Shown here one piece after another: positions 26,397 through 34,055 of a stretch of DNA of 64,000 nucleotides (positions within the stretch are counted from its first letter, which is position 1; every line of letters begins with the position of its first letter). The notes beneath the pieces were generated by a model, which worked only from the letters and a program-made list of their open reading frames with translations, ran no database searches and had not been told where the DNA came from. The stretch spans positions 1 to 64,000 of the forward strand of contig CAJUTM010000012.1 of assembly GCA_910589595.1 (NCBI GenBank), in the 5' to 3' direction. Made by a program: the position numbers and the translations under genes. This DNA is from an uncultured Eubacterium sp. (GTDB lineage Bacteria > Bacillota > Clostridia > Lachnospirales > Lachnospiraceae).

Positions 26397-27761
26397 ATGA
26401 CGCTCGAATTTCTTATCTCAATGACGGCGCTTACTGCCCTTTTACTTTTGGTGCGCTTTTGCTTCCGCGGCCGGATTCGCGCTTCCGTTATCCACGGTTT
26501 ATGGATATTGATTGTTTTGCGGCTTCTATTGTGCGCCATATTTTCCTTTGGTGGTGAAAATAGCGCCCCGGAGGGGAGATGGAGTGCAAATCGGATGCCG
26601 AACCGTGTTGTCCGAACATTCATGACAGAGCAGAGTGAGGGAGAAGAGGGCAGGATAGAGCCGGTCGTTTTTGATATTGAAGCCATTTCGCTGCCACTGT
26701 GGGTGCGGACAGTATGGCTGAGCGGCTGTCTTGTCTTTGTGGCTGTTTTCATTTCTCTTAATGAGAGGTTTCGCAGGAAAATATACAAGACAAGGACACG
26801 GGTACATCTCCCCGATGAAGAATATCCGGTATATCAGGCGCCTCGCATATTTTCCCCATTTGTACTGCGGATTCGCCGCGAGCGGGCAATCTATCTAACG
26901 GAGGAAATTGCCGCAGATGAGGAAAAGAGGAAATACGTCATAGCGCATGAGGCATGCCACATTCAATACCATGATTTATTCTGGGCGCTTGTGCGCAATA
27001 TGGTTCTCGCCTGCTTTTGGTTTCACCCTCTTATTTGGATAGCTGCTATACAATCAAAGCGGGACAACGAAATTGCCTGCGACGAGAGAGCTGTGCGAAA
27101 ACTTGGCGGCAGGAGCGAACGCCAAAACTATGGGAAAGCGCTTCTTGCCGTCGTCGATGAACAGAACCGCAAAGAAGATATTTTTTATCTGGCAACGACT
27201 ATGACAGCCGGAAAAAAAGAACTTTGTCAGCGGATAAAACTGCTGATGGGAGAGAAGAAAGAGAGGTTTATCACGGCGGCGTGCATTCCGCTTATCTGCC
27301 TATTATTGTTTGTCACCTGTTTTACTTCCGGCGCAAAGATAAGCGGTCTCAATGCAGAGGAGACAATACGGCAGTATCTCTACTATGACTCGCAGCAGTA
27401 CCGGAGAGGTATGGTACAATTGTATCCGGATACTTATCTTTCCTATCATTGGGTCAATGACATATTCCGATGGAAATATTATGGCGTGGGAGCACAGAAA
27501 GTTTGCTCTATACAGAGGGAGGAAACGGAAACAGCAGTTGATATAAACGAATGGGCACCGGATGGGGATGTTTCTTATACGGAGCTTGTCTGGTATCGTG
27601 TGGATTTGATACGCGCTTGTGAGGTCTGGGACTATAGTAAATCTGATTTTGTTAAAAAGAATCTTCCGAAAACCGACTACGTTTTATTGGGAAAGGCAGA
27701 GGCGGAAGATGACTGGCGAATCGTGTACTGGATGGATGAAGAAGAAAGGGAGGCGGACTGA
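26397..27761 (+). CDS. M56-family (BlaR1-like) membrane metallopeptidase/sensor
   Basis: Encodes a 454-aa membrane zinc peptidase. N-terminal helices (about 5-22, 33-50, 102-122) lead into a cytosolic protease domain with the zinc motif HEACH (about 198) and the downstream ERAVRKLG. Another TM segment (about 300-320) exposes a ~130-aa C-terminal sensor outside the cell. This sensor is not the penicillin-binding type of true BlaR1. Family members cleave a BlaI-type repressor when they sense envelope stress. The only in-frame start is the ATG at 26397, with a poor ribosome site. A strong GGAGG site instead serves an ATG at 26330 in another frame, which opens a 75-codon leader frame overlapping this gene. 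Confidence 0.82.
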   Translation: MTLEFLISMTALTALLLLVRFCFRGRIRASVIHGLWILIVLRLLLCAIFSFGGENSAPEGRWSANRMPNRVVRTFMTEQSEGEEGRIEPVVFDIEAISLPLWVRTVWLSGCLVFVAVFISLNERFRRKIYKTRTRVHLPDEEYPVYQAPRIFSPFVLRIRRERAIYLTEEIAADEEKRKYVIAHEACHIQYHDLFWALVRNMVLACFWFHPLIWIAAIQSKRDNEIACDERAVRKLGGRSERQNYGKALLAVVDEQNRKEDIFYLATTMTAGKKELCQRIKLLMGEKKERFITAACIPLICLLLFVTCFTSGAKISGLNAEETIRQYLYYDSQQYRRGMVQLYPDTYLSYHWVNDIFRWKYYGVGAQKVCSIQREETETAVDINEWAPDGDVSYTELVWYRVDLIRACEVWDYSKSDFVKKNLPKTDYVLLGKAEAEDDWRIVYWMDEEEREAD

Positions 27762-27762
27762 T

Positions 27763-28125
27763 TTGAACAGGATAAAGCTATCAGAAGCGGAGTGGAAATT
27801 GATGAATGTGTTGTGGGATACTCCTTATATTACGATTAGAAACTTGACAGAACTCTTTGCCAAAGATACCGAATGGGAGAAACATACGATTATTACGATG
27901 TTACGACGTCTGGAAAAGAAGGGCGCCGTCAGTTACCGCCAGACGGGCAGGGCAAAGGAGTTTTATGCCATTATCAATCGGGAAAAGACGACGGAAGAAG
28001 AAGCGGAAAGTTTTCTGGAACGCGTCTATCAGGGAAGCCTGAGCTTGATGCTCAATCAGTTGGTGAGCCGGAATAAGCTATCGGAAGAGGAGAGGAAAGA
28101 ACTGCGGAGGATGCTGGAGCGGTGA
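27763..28125 (+). CDS. BlaI/MecI-family transcriptional repressor
   Basis: Encodes a 120-aa winged-helix repressor. The DNA-binding half (about 1-75) starts LNRIKLSEAEWKLMNVLWD and holds the recognition region HTIITMLRRLEKKGAVSY, followed by the dimerising tail (about 76-120). The TTG at 27763 is preceded by GGGAGG 9 nt upstream and lies 1 nt after the peptidase stop. Gene order is peptidase then repressor, the reverse of classical mecI-mecR order. Its 3' end overlaps the 3' end of the opposite-strand toxin gene by 48 nt. Confidence 0.9.
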   Translation: MNRIKLSEAEWKLMNVLWDTPYITIRNLTELFAKDTEWEKHTIITMLRRLEKKGAVSYRQTGRAKEFYAIINREKTTEEEAESFLERVYQGSLSLMLNQLVSRNKLSEEERKELRRMLER

Positions 28126-28524
28126 TTTGAGGTCATTTTCTTTCATTGGAGAAGTTTGACGATTTTTGAGGTCATTTTCTCTCATTGGAGAAGTTAGATG
28201 ATTTCCGGCGATTGTGTATTCCCGTTCTATGTATTCTTCGGTTATCGGGAACATATCCTGTATCAGAAATGCACTCTCCCGGCTGTCGTCCAGTTTGGCG
28301 ATATGGAGAATGTCGCAAGGTTTCCTAGCTCTTTCTTTTTTCTCCATAATCCGCCTGTATTTATCAATGCGGCTGGATAACGGTATCATCCAGTATATCC
28401 CGGTACTTGAATCTTCAAAACAGTAATAATGTGGTCTGTTTCCTGCCTTATTTCCTTTCAGATACGGGTCTGGCATATCTTCAAAGAATTTGTCCTTAAT
28501 AATATAAAAGCCTGTTTTCTTCAT
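28078..28524 (-). CDS. CptN/ToxN-like type III toxin endoribonuclease, altered C-terminus
   Basis: Encodes a 148-aa protein whose first ~108 residues resemble endoribonuclease toxins of type III toxin-antitoxin systems. The beta-barrel start is GFYIIKDKFFEDMPDPYLKG; the active-site region is WMIPLSSRIDKY, with the Ser corresponding to the ToxN catalytic serine. The conserved C-terminal helices expected after about residue 110 are absent. They are replaced by two copies of a 13-residue repeat (TSPM(R/K)ENDLK...) made by a DNA tandem repeat. GAGGA lies 7 nt before the ATG. Upstream on the same strand are a terminator, two RNA repeats and a promoter, the standard type III layout. The toxin may be inactive or weakened. 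The family call rests on layout plus motifs. Confidence 0.75.
   Translation of the reverse strand: MKKTGFYIIKDKFFEDMPDPYLKGNKAGNRPHYYCFEDSSTGIYWMIPLSSRIDKYRRIMEKKERARKPCDILHIAKLDDSRESAFLIQDMFPITEEYIEREYTIAGNHLTSPMRENDLKNRQTSPMKENDLKSPLQHPPQFFPLLFR
28129..28205. repeat. Two-copy 39-bp tandem repeat
   Basis: Units starting at 28129 and 28168 share GAGGTCATTTTCT(T/C)TCATT and the following GGAGAAGTT. The period of 39 keeps the toxin reading frame open and encodes its aberrant C-terminus. It lies directly after the blaI-like stop codon. Confidence 0.85.
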
Positions 28525-28540
28525 TTGCCTGTCCTCATTA

Positions 28541-28571
28541 CGGAAAAGTCCCTCGCCTTGCGGCGAAGGAC
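28541..28571 (-). terminator. Terminator between RNA antitoxin and toxin
   Basis: On the minus strand a 10-bp GC-rich stem (GTCCTTCGCC with GGCGAGGGAC, one G-U pair, GCAA loop) is followed by TTTT. It sits between the antitoxin repeats and the toxin start, where type III systems carry a leaky terminator that sets the RNA-to-toxin ratio. Confidence 0.88.
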
Positions 28572-28575
28572 TATA

Positions 28576-28670
28576 CTTTCGACCCAACCATTTATATACC
28601 GCATATTGGTCAGCGGTAAACTTTCAACCCGACCATTTATATACCACATATCGGTCAGTGGTAAACTTTC
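28576..28670 (-). ncRNA. Type III antitoxin RNA: two 45-nt repeats plus a partial third
   Basis: Read on the minus strand, unit 1 is 28670-28626 and unit 2 is 28625-28581; both start GAAAGTTTACC and are 45 nt long. A 5-6 nt start of a third unit (GAAAGT) follows. Each can form an H-type pseudoknot: stem 1 TACCAC/GTGGTA in unit 1 becomes TACCGC/GCGGTA in unit 2, and stem 2 CCGA/TCGG becomes CCAA/TTGG. Both changes are compensatory. The toxin normally cuts the precursor between units, and each unit then binds and inactivates toxin. Repeat length and copy number are like those I recall for CptI-type antitoxins. Confidence 0.8.
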
Positions 28671-28681
28671 TTTGTACCTAC

Positions 28682-28710
28682 ATTCTAGCAAGTGCAAAGA
28701 GGAAAGTCAA
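28682..28710 (-). promoter_or_regulatory. Near-consensus promoter of the toxin-antitoxin module
   Basis: On the minus strand TTGACT and TAGAAT are separated by exactly 17 bp, with an extended -10 (TGC). Transcription would start about 5-8 nt before the first antitoxin repeat. Such a strong constitutive promoter fits the need for excess antitoxin RNA. Confidence 0.85.
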
Positions 28711-28749
28711 TAGGGCTTTCCATTAAAATTTTATACAGAAAATGTAGAA

Positions 28750-28937
28750 TTATGCCCTGCTTGCTGATTCTTGAATATTTCCATCAATAAGTATACATTT
28801 AACCTTTTTTCTATCTTCTACTGTCAAAGTATTATAATAATCTTGAAAAGAATCTAAGCGTTTCCTATGTCCATTATCCTCGGCGAATAGCTTAAACTGG
28901 CTACTTTTCTCTGATTTATAAAGGTTTTATTATCCAT
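28750..28937 (-). pseudogene. Frameshifted remnant of a small gene
   Basis: On the minus strand an ATG at 28937 opens MDNKTFINQRK..., but this frame stops early. A neighbouring frame continues as ...FKLFAEDNGHRKRLDSFQD... for about 50 codons to a TAA at 28750-28752. One indel near 28890-28905 would restore a ~62-residue Lys/Asp-rich protein. I recognise no family. It sits between the toxin-antitoxin promoter and the DUF1835 gene; the remaining spacer (28938-29080) shows nothing further. Confidence 0.45.
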
Positions 28938-29080
28938 ATTCTTCAAAAATAGAGCCAGTCAGAGCCGCCGTTTTTTATACTCTTAAACCCTTGCAAAATT
29001 AGCATTGCAAATGTTCTAACGCATAACACTTTCTACAACCACATTTATTTAGCAAATAGCAGTTTCCGTTCTCTCTTCCC

Positions 29081-29908
29081 TTAATCTTTTGCAAGGCAAA
29101 TCGTTCTTGCATATTTGTTTACTGAATCTTCGACAATACGAATCTTCTTATGTTGAATATAATATTCAATCCTTTTTGCATACCACCAATCACCTATACT
29201 AATCTGAGAATGCCCCAGAATATCGCCAATCAATCTAACTTCCTTTATAGGATTTTCTGTTAATCTTTTCCATATTTGAAAATCATAAAAATCCTCTGGA
29301 ACACCAAGGACTTTTCCATTTATCACAGACCGTAAAGGACTGTTATCTTCAACTAAATCACTCCATAAAATGGCATACATTCGTACTTCTTCCTTTGAGA
29401 GTCTTTTTTCATAAGAAAGGAACCCCGCAAATTCTTCTGCCGCAACTTCGCTCCAATTTTTATAGGCTGTAATACTCTTTTCTCGGATTACATACTCTGG
29501 AATCTTTACCACACGAACTTCATTCTCATATTGCTCCAAAGTTTGACACAAATGATAGAAGCCACATCTGGAATATGGGGCATCACTATACCAAATTCTA
29601 ACCATCTCTCCATTATCCAGAAATTGATTTAGGCGAAACAATTCACTTATATAAAATTCTCCGACTTTTTTCATTTCATTATCCCATTCATTGTCCTGCT
29701 CCCATTGGTTTTGAGCATACATGGAATAAAGCAATTCTTTCCGATATACACTGTCCACAGGTTCTTTAATATCTCCTATATCTAACATAAATCCAAGACA
29801 AATAACCTCTTCTGCCGTTCCTTCTATCCAGCCAGTAAAGGGCTTTGATTTATTCTTTGCTGCTTTCATTGAAGCAGCTTCGCTCTCACCGAATAATATC
29901 TCAACCAT
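29081..29908 (-). CDS. DUF1835/DUF3658 domain protein
   Basis: Encodes a 275-aa soluble acidic protein. The N-terminal half (about 1-125) begins VEILFGESEAASMKAAK and has EVICLGFMLDIGDI, as in DUF1835. The C-terminal half (about 150-260), with RLIGDILGHSQISIGDWWYAKRIEYYI, resembles the DUF3658 helical region. Such proteins are scattered through Firmicutes with no assigned activity; the fold resembles nucleotide-binding alpha/beta domains. A perfect AAGGAGG site lies 5 nt before the ATG. It is monocistronic with its own promoter. AT-rich codon use matches the nearby accessory DNA rather than the enzyme genes. Confidence 0.8.
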   Translation of the reverse strand: MVEILFGESEAASMKAAKNKSKPFTGWIEGTAEEVICLGFMLDIGDIKEPVDSVYRKELLYSMYAQNQWEQDNEWDNEMKKVGEFYISELFRLNQFLDNGEMVRIWYSDAPYSRCGFYHLCQTLEQYENEVRVVKIPEYVIREKSITAYKNWSEVAAEEFAGFLSYEKRLSKEEVRMYAILWSDLVEDNSPLRSVINGKVLGVPEDFYDFQIWKRLTENPIKEVRLIGDILGHSQISIGDWWYAKRIEYYIQHKKIRIVEDSVNKYARTICLAKD

Positions 29909-29951
29909 AGCAACCTCCTTAACATCATCAAATTTGGAATTTTCTGCTGCA

Positions 29952-29980
29952 AGTATAGCACATTACCACATAATTTACCA
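29952..29980 (-). promoter_or_regulatory. Extended -10 promoter for the DUF1835 gene
   Basis: On the minus strand TATACT with a preceding TGC forms an extended -10, with a weak TGGTAA 17 bp upstream. It lies 44 nt before the gene start. In the remaining spacer up to the serpin promoter (29981-30213) I see only fortuitous open frames. Confidence 0.55.
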
Positions 29981-30213
29981 TAAGAAATAAGGAATACAAA
30001 GCCACCGTCATGTCCCACACTTTTTATCGTTCCAACTCTATCCAATATATCTGCCATTGTTTCCATGATAGTTTTTCCACGTAAATTGTGTGAGATTAGA
30101 ATATAAAGGGAAAGTGGTTTTGAAAAAGAATGTTGCAGTAAACAAATCAGAGTGTCCTCATACAAAGGAAAAGAATTGCGGAGCAAACTTTTCCTGTAAA
30201 CTTCCCTTTTTAT

Positions 30214-30242
30214 TTGCTAGAAAAGCCGCCATGTGTTACAAT
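30214..30242 (+). promoter_or_regulatory. Predicted promoter of the serpin operon
   Basis: TTGCTA and TACAAT are separated by 17 bp, with an extended TGT before the -10. It lies 44 nt before the serpin ATG. Confidence 0.6.
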
Positions 30243-30285
30243 AAATTATATATGGCGCTTTTTTCTTTTGCAAAGGGGGATTGCG

Positions 30286-31791
30286 ATGAGAGATAGTAAA
30301 GAGATAAGGAAAAGAGGAAAAACGATATTTGCCGGCGGACTTATTTTTGCCCTGTTATTAGGAGTTTTACCGGCTGATACCGCAGAGGCGGCCAATACGC
30401 CGAAAGTAAAGCAAAAAAACATCACGCTGACGGCAGGAAAATCAAAGACAATTAAAGTCAGCGGCAAGTACATAAAATCAAAGAAGTTTAAGTCTACGAA
30501 AAAGAAGATTGCCACGGTGAGCAAAAAAGGTAAGGTAAAGGCAAAGAAAGCAGGGAGCTGCAAAATAAAAATTACCGTAAAATACCGCAAAACAAAAAAG
30601 GCGAAGAAGATAAGCACAAAAAAGCTGACATGTTTTGTCAAAGTTGGCAAAAAACTGTTGCGGCCGCAATTGGACTTGACCGACGCCTTTGTGGCACAGA
30701 TGGCGGACACTTCCGTTAGGCTTGTGAAAGCAAATGCACAGGAGCCGGTACAGAAAAAAGAGAACGTATTAATCTCCCCCGAATCGATTATAACCGCGAT
30801 GGCAATGGTCGTTCACGGTGCGGGTGGCGACACGCAGACACAGCTTAGAAACTCACTCTATGGGAATTTATCAGTGTCTGATTTTAACAAATATATGTCC
30901 AACTACAATGACTATCTGACGCTTTCCAAAAAGATACAGTTCCATCAGGCAAACTCTATCTGGGTGAAAAGTGGAACGTCGGTGAAAAAGGACTTTTTAA
31001 ACACGAACGAAAAGTTTTATCATTCACAAACTTTTACAGAGCCGTTTAATAACAAGACAAAGAACAAAATAAATAGCTGGGTAAAGGAAAATACCAATAA
31101 CATGATACCGTCGATTATTGATAAGATTAATAGTCGGGATATTATGTATCTGATTAATGCGCTTGCCTTTGAGGGCCGCTGGATGGCGCAATACAGTGCC
31201 TATCAGGTTCAGAAAGATACTTTTACCAATGCCGACGGCACGAAACATACAGTTAATATGTTAAATAGTACGGAAAGCTTATACTTAAAAGATTCTCAGG
31301 CAACCGGAGTAATGAAATTGTACGAGGGAGGAGAGTTTGCTTTCGTGGGAATTTTACCAAATCAGGGTATTTCCGCAGAAGATTACCTGAAAGACATGAC
31401 GGGGGATTCTTTTATCCGTCTTATAAAGTCACAAAATTCAGAGAGAGTGCTGACGAAGATACCGGAATTTTCGTATGATTACGAAACGGAGATGAAGCCG
31501 GCGTTACAGGCGCTGGGGATTTCCAAAGCATTTGCTGTGGATGCTGATTTTAGTAGAATGACAAAGGAAGACGTATATATTGAGAATGTTTTGCATAAAA
31601 CGCATATCGAGTTAGATAAGTATGGGACAAAAGCGGCTGCCGTGACGGCTGTCAAGGTGGCGAAGTCGTCGGCGCCAACCAATCAGAGCCCGCCGAAAGA
31701 GGTTTATCTGAACCGTCCGTTTATCTATTCGATAATAGAGATAAAGACAGGTCTTCCTGTTTTTATGGGCGTTGTTAATACACTAAAATAA
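30286..31791 (+). CDS. Secreted serpin (serine protease inhibitor) with lysine-rich Ig module
   Basis: Encodes a 501-aa exported serpin. The signal peptide (about 1-36) is followed by a lysine-rich Ig-like module (about 38-125), then the serpin domain (about 130-501). NVLISPESIITAMAMV (helix B/C region), LINALAFEGRW and LNRPFIYSIIE are family landmarks. The hinge KYGTKAAAVTAV is Gly/Ala-rich, as required for loop insertion, so the protein should be inhibitory. With standard counting P1-P1' falls on Ser-Ser within KVAKSSAPT, suggesting elastase- or subtilisin-like targets. The ATG at 30286 has AAAGGGGG upstream. Gut bacteria use such proteins against host or rival proteases. It heads an operon with an amino-acid importer 14 nt downstream. 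Confidence 0.93.
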   Translation: MRDSKEIRKRGKTIFAGGLIFALLLGVLPADTAEAANTPKVKQKNITLTAGKSKTIKVSGKYIKSKKFKSTKKKIATVSKKGKVKAKKAGSCKIKITVKYRKTKKAKKISTKKLTCFVKVGKKLLRPQLDLTDAFVAQMADTSVRLVKANAQEPVQKKENVLISPESIITAMAMVVHGAGGDTQTQLRNSLYGNLSVSDFNKYMSNYNDYLTLSKKIQFHQANSIWVKSGTSVKKDFLNTNEKFYHSQTFTEPFNNKTKNKINSWVKENTNNMIPSIIDKINSRDIMYLINALAFEGRWMAQYSAYQVQKDTFTNADGTKHTVNMLNSTESLYLKDSQATGVMKLYEGGEFAFVGILPNQGISAEDYLKDMTGDSFIRLIKSQNSERVLTKIPEFSYDYETEMKPALQALGISKAFAVDADFSRMTKEDVYIENVLHKTHIELDKYGTKAAAVTAVKVAKSSAPTNQSPPKEVYLNRPFIYSIIEIKTGLPVFMGVVNTLK

Positions 31792-31805
31792 GAGGAGGAT
31801 ATCCG

Positions 31806-33320
31806 GTGAAAAAAACAGGGAAGAAACAATGGACATGGGCCGTAATTGGCCTGCTTCTGCTCGGACTGATAGTTGGCTTGTTTTTTGCCGTATCAAAACA
31901 GGCAGGAGAAGAATTTATCGTAGGCTTTGACGCGGAATTTCCGCCATACGGTTATCGGGATGATAACGGCGAGTATGTGGGATTCGATTTGGATTTGGCG
32001 GCGGAAGTCTGCAAAAGAAACGGATGGAAATTAGTAAAAAGGCCGATTGCATGGGATTCCAAAGATGCGGAACTGGCTTCCGGCTCAATTTCCTGTATCT
32101 GGAATGGATTTACGATGAATGGGCGCGAGGATTTGTATACATGGTCGACGCCATATGTGGATAACTCACAGGTAGTCATCGTGAAATCGGATTCCGGCAT
32201 TGCCAAATTGTCTGATTTGGCGGGGAAACGCGTTATTGTGCAGAGCGACTCTTCGGCGTTAGCCGCCCTTGAGGGTGAGGACGCCACGGATGAAAATAAA
32301 AAACTGCGCGCGTCCATGAAAGATTTGCAGCAGGTGGCAGATTACAATTCGGCATTTATGAATCTGGAAAGCGGTATGGTAGACGCCATTGCCATGGATA
32401 TCGGAGTGGCGTCGTATCAGTTGTCAAAGAAAGAGGGACAGTTCACGATGCTCGAGGAGCGGTTGTCATCAGAAGAATATGGAATTGGTTTCAAAAAAGG
32501 GAACACCGGGCTGCGCGATACTGTGCAGAAGTCGATGATTGCCATGCTGGAAGACGGAACTTTTGAGAAGATAGCCGAAAAGTGGAAATTGACAGACAGT
32601 ATTTGTCTGAGTAAAGAAGATAAAGTGATGGAGGAGTCTGCGGCGGAGAGCCAGCCGGAACAGGCCTCTTCCGGTATCTGGAATACAATGCGGCAGTTAT
32701 TGGAGGGTATGCTTGCCACACTGGCAATCTTCTTACTGACCCTGCTGTTTTCCATGCCGCTTGGTCTTTTGCTGGCCGCTGTGCGAATGTCGAGGTTCCG
32801 ACCTTTGCAATGGATTGCGCGGATTTACATATCCATTATGCGTGGTACACCACTGATGCTTCAGTTGCTGGTTGTCTTCTTTGCGCCATATTATCTGTTT
32901 CATGCGAATACGCCGTATGCGTATCGGTTTTATGCCGTGATTATCGGCTTTTCGCTGAATTACGCGGCGTACTTTGCCGAGATTTACCGCGCCGGCATTC
33001 AGAGTATTCCGCGCGGGCAGCGTGAGGCGGCACAGGTAATGGGCTATAGCAGGCGGCAGACTTTCTTCCGCATTATTTTCCCACAGATGGTAAAACGGGT
33101 ACTGCCGCCGGTCACTAATGAAGTAATTACTTTAGTAAAAGATACCTCGCTGGCATTTGCCATTGCCTATACGGAAATGTTTACGATGGCAAAACAGATA
33201 GCAGCCGCGCAGGCTTCCCTGATGCCGCTGTTTATCGCAGGTTTGTTCTACTACATTTTCAATTTCGTCGTAGCTTTCGCCATGGAGGGCATCGAGAAGA
33301 AATTGAATTATTATCAATAA
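31806..33320 (+). CDS. Polar amino-acid ABC transporter, fused substrate-binding and permease protein
   Basis: Encodes a 504-aa fusion. An N-terminal membrane anchor (about 10-32) holds an external type-II binding domain (about 38-270, starting FIVGFDAEFPPYGY, with GFDLDLAAEV typical of glutamine or polar amino-acid binding proteins). The permease domain (about 290-500) has the EAA-loop sequence QREAAQVMGYSRRQTFFRII and the His/Glu/Phe-type family feature YISIMRGTPLMLQL. The GTG start has AGAGGAGGA upstream. The binding protein is not a lipoprotein, since no lipobox Cys is seen. Such fusions are common in Firmicutes and work with a GlnQ-type ATPase, here the next gene. Confidence 0.93.
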   Translation: MKKTGKKQWTWAVIGLLLLGLIVGLFFAVSKQAGEEFIVGFDAEFPPYGYRDDNGEYVGFDLDLAAEVCKRNGWKLVKRPIAWDSKDAELASGSISCIWNGFTMNGREDLYTWSTPYVDNSQVVIVKSDSGIAKLSDLAGKRVIVQSDSSALAALEGEDATDENKKLRASMKDLQQVADYNSAFMNLESGMVDAIAMDIGVASYQLSKKEGQFTMLEERLSSEEYGIGFKKGNTGLRDTVQKSMIAMLEDGTFEKIAEKWKLTDSICLSKEDKVMEESAAESQPEQASSGIWNTMRQLLEGMLATLAIFLLTLLFSMPLGLLLAAVRMSRFRPLQWIARIYISIMRGTPLMLQLLVVFFAPYYLFHANTPYAYRFYAVIIGFSLNYAAYFAEIYRAGIQSIPRGQREAAQVMGYSRRQTFFRIIFPQMVKRVLPPVTNEVITLVKDTSLAFAIAYTEMFTMAKQIAAAQASLMPLFIAGLFYYIFNFVVAFAMEGIEKKLNYYQ

Positions 33321-33338
33321 GAAAGCGAGGGATTTCGA

Positions 33339-34043
33339 TTGAGTGTAATGATTTTAGAGCATATAAAGAAGAGCTTTGATGGCAGAGAAGTATTAAAGGA
33401 TATTAATATTGCAGTGGAAGAGGGAGAAGTCGTGTCGCTTCTCGGCCCGTCCGGCTCCGGAAAATCTACCTTGCTGCGCTGTGCTACCGATTTGGAGGAA
33501 CGGGATTCCGGTGAAGTCCACTATGAAAAGAATGAGGAGGGAAAGGCGGATTTTGGACTTGTATTTCAGAATTTTAACCTTTTTCCGCATTTTTCCGTCA
33601 TGAAAAATATCATAGATGCTCCGATAAAAAATCAAAAGCGTCCCCGTGCGGAAGTTGAGGCTGAAGCGAGGCAGCTTTTAAAGAAGATGGGACTGGAGGA
33701 TAAAGAAGAAGCCTATCCCTGCGAGTTGTCCGGCGGTCAGCAGCAGCGCGTGGCAATTGCCCGCGCACTGGCGTTAAATCCTAAAATGCTGTTTTTTGAT
33801 GAGCCGACGTCAGCGCTTGACCCGGAAATTACGGCGGAAATTCTCCGCGTGCTGAAGACACTGGCGGCTGAGAAGATGACGATGGTGATTGTCACACATG
33901 AGATTGAGTTTGCCAGAGCGATATCCGACCGCGTCATATTTATGGATGATGGCATGATTGTTGAAGAGGGCCGGCCGGAAGATGTCATTGACAATCCGAA
34001 AAATGAGAGAACAAGAGCCTTTTTGCAAAAATTTCATGTGTAG
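33339..34043 (+). CDS. Polar amino-acid ABC transporter ATP-binding protein
   Basis: Encodes a 234-aa GlnQ-type ATPase with Walker A GPSGSGKST, Q-loop FQNFNLFPH, signature LSGGQQQR, Walker B LFFDEPTSAL and the H-loop VTHE. The TTG at 33339 is 8 nt after GAGG; an ATG 9 nt further is an alternative. It follows the fused binding/permease gene by 18 nt and completes a glutamine- or glutamate-type importer. Confidence 0.94.
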   Translation: MSVMILEHIKKSFDGREVLKDINIAVEEGEVVSLLGPSGSGKSTLLRCATDLEERDSGEVHYEKNEEGKADFGLVFQNFNLFPHFSVMKNIIDAPIKNQKRPRAEVEAEARQLLKKMGLEDKEEAYPCELSGGQQQRVAIARALALNPKMLFFDEPTSALDPEITAEILRVLKTLAAEKMTMVIVTHEIEFARAISDRVIFMDDGMIVEEGRPEDVIDNPKNERTRAFLQKFHV

Positions 34044-34055
34044 GAAAAGAGGAGT

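Noticed and set aside
26330..26557. 75-codon frame with a strong ribosome site as a separate gene
   Set aside because: After one hydrophobic stretch its sequence is the shifted frame of the M56 gene; it is kept only as a possible leader.
28129..28205. Tandem repeat as a CRISPR array
   Set aside because: Only two units, 39-bp period with no variable spacer between repeats, and no cas genes nearby.
29866..30186. 106-codon minus-strand frame upstream of the DUF1835 gene
   Set aside because: It runs through that gene's promoter and ribosome site, has no site of its own, and the peptide resembles no domain.
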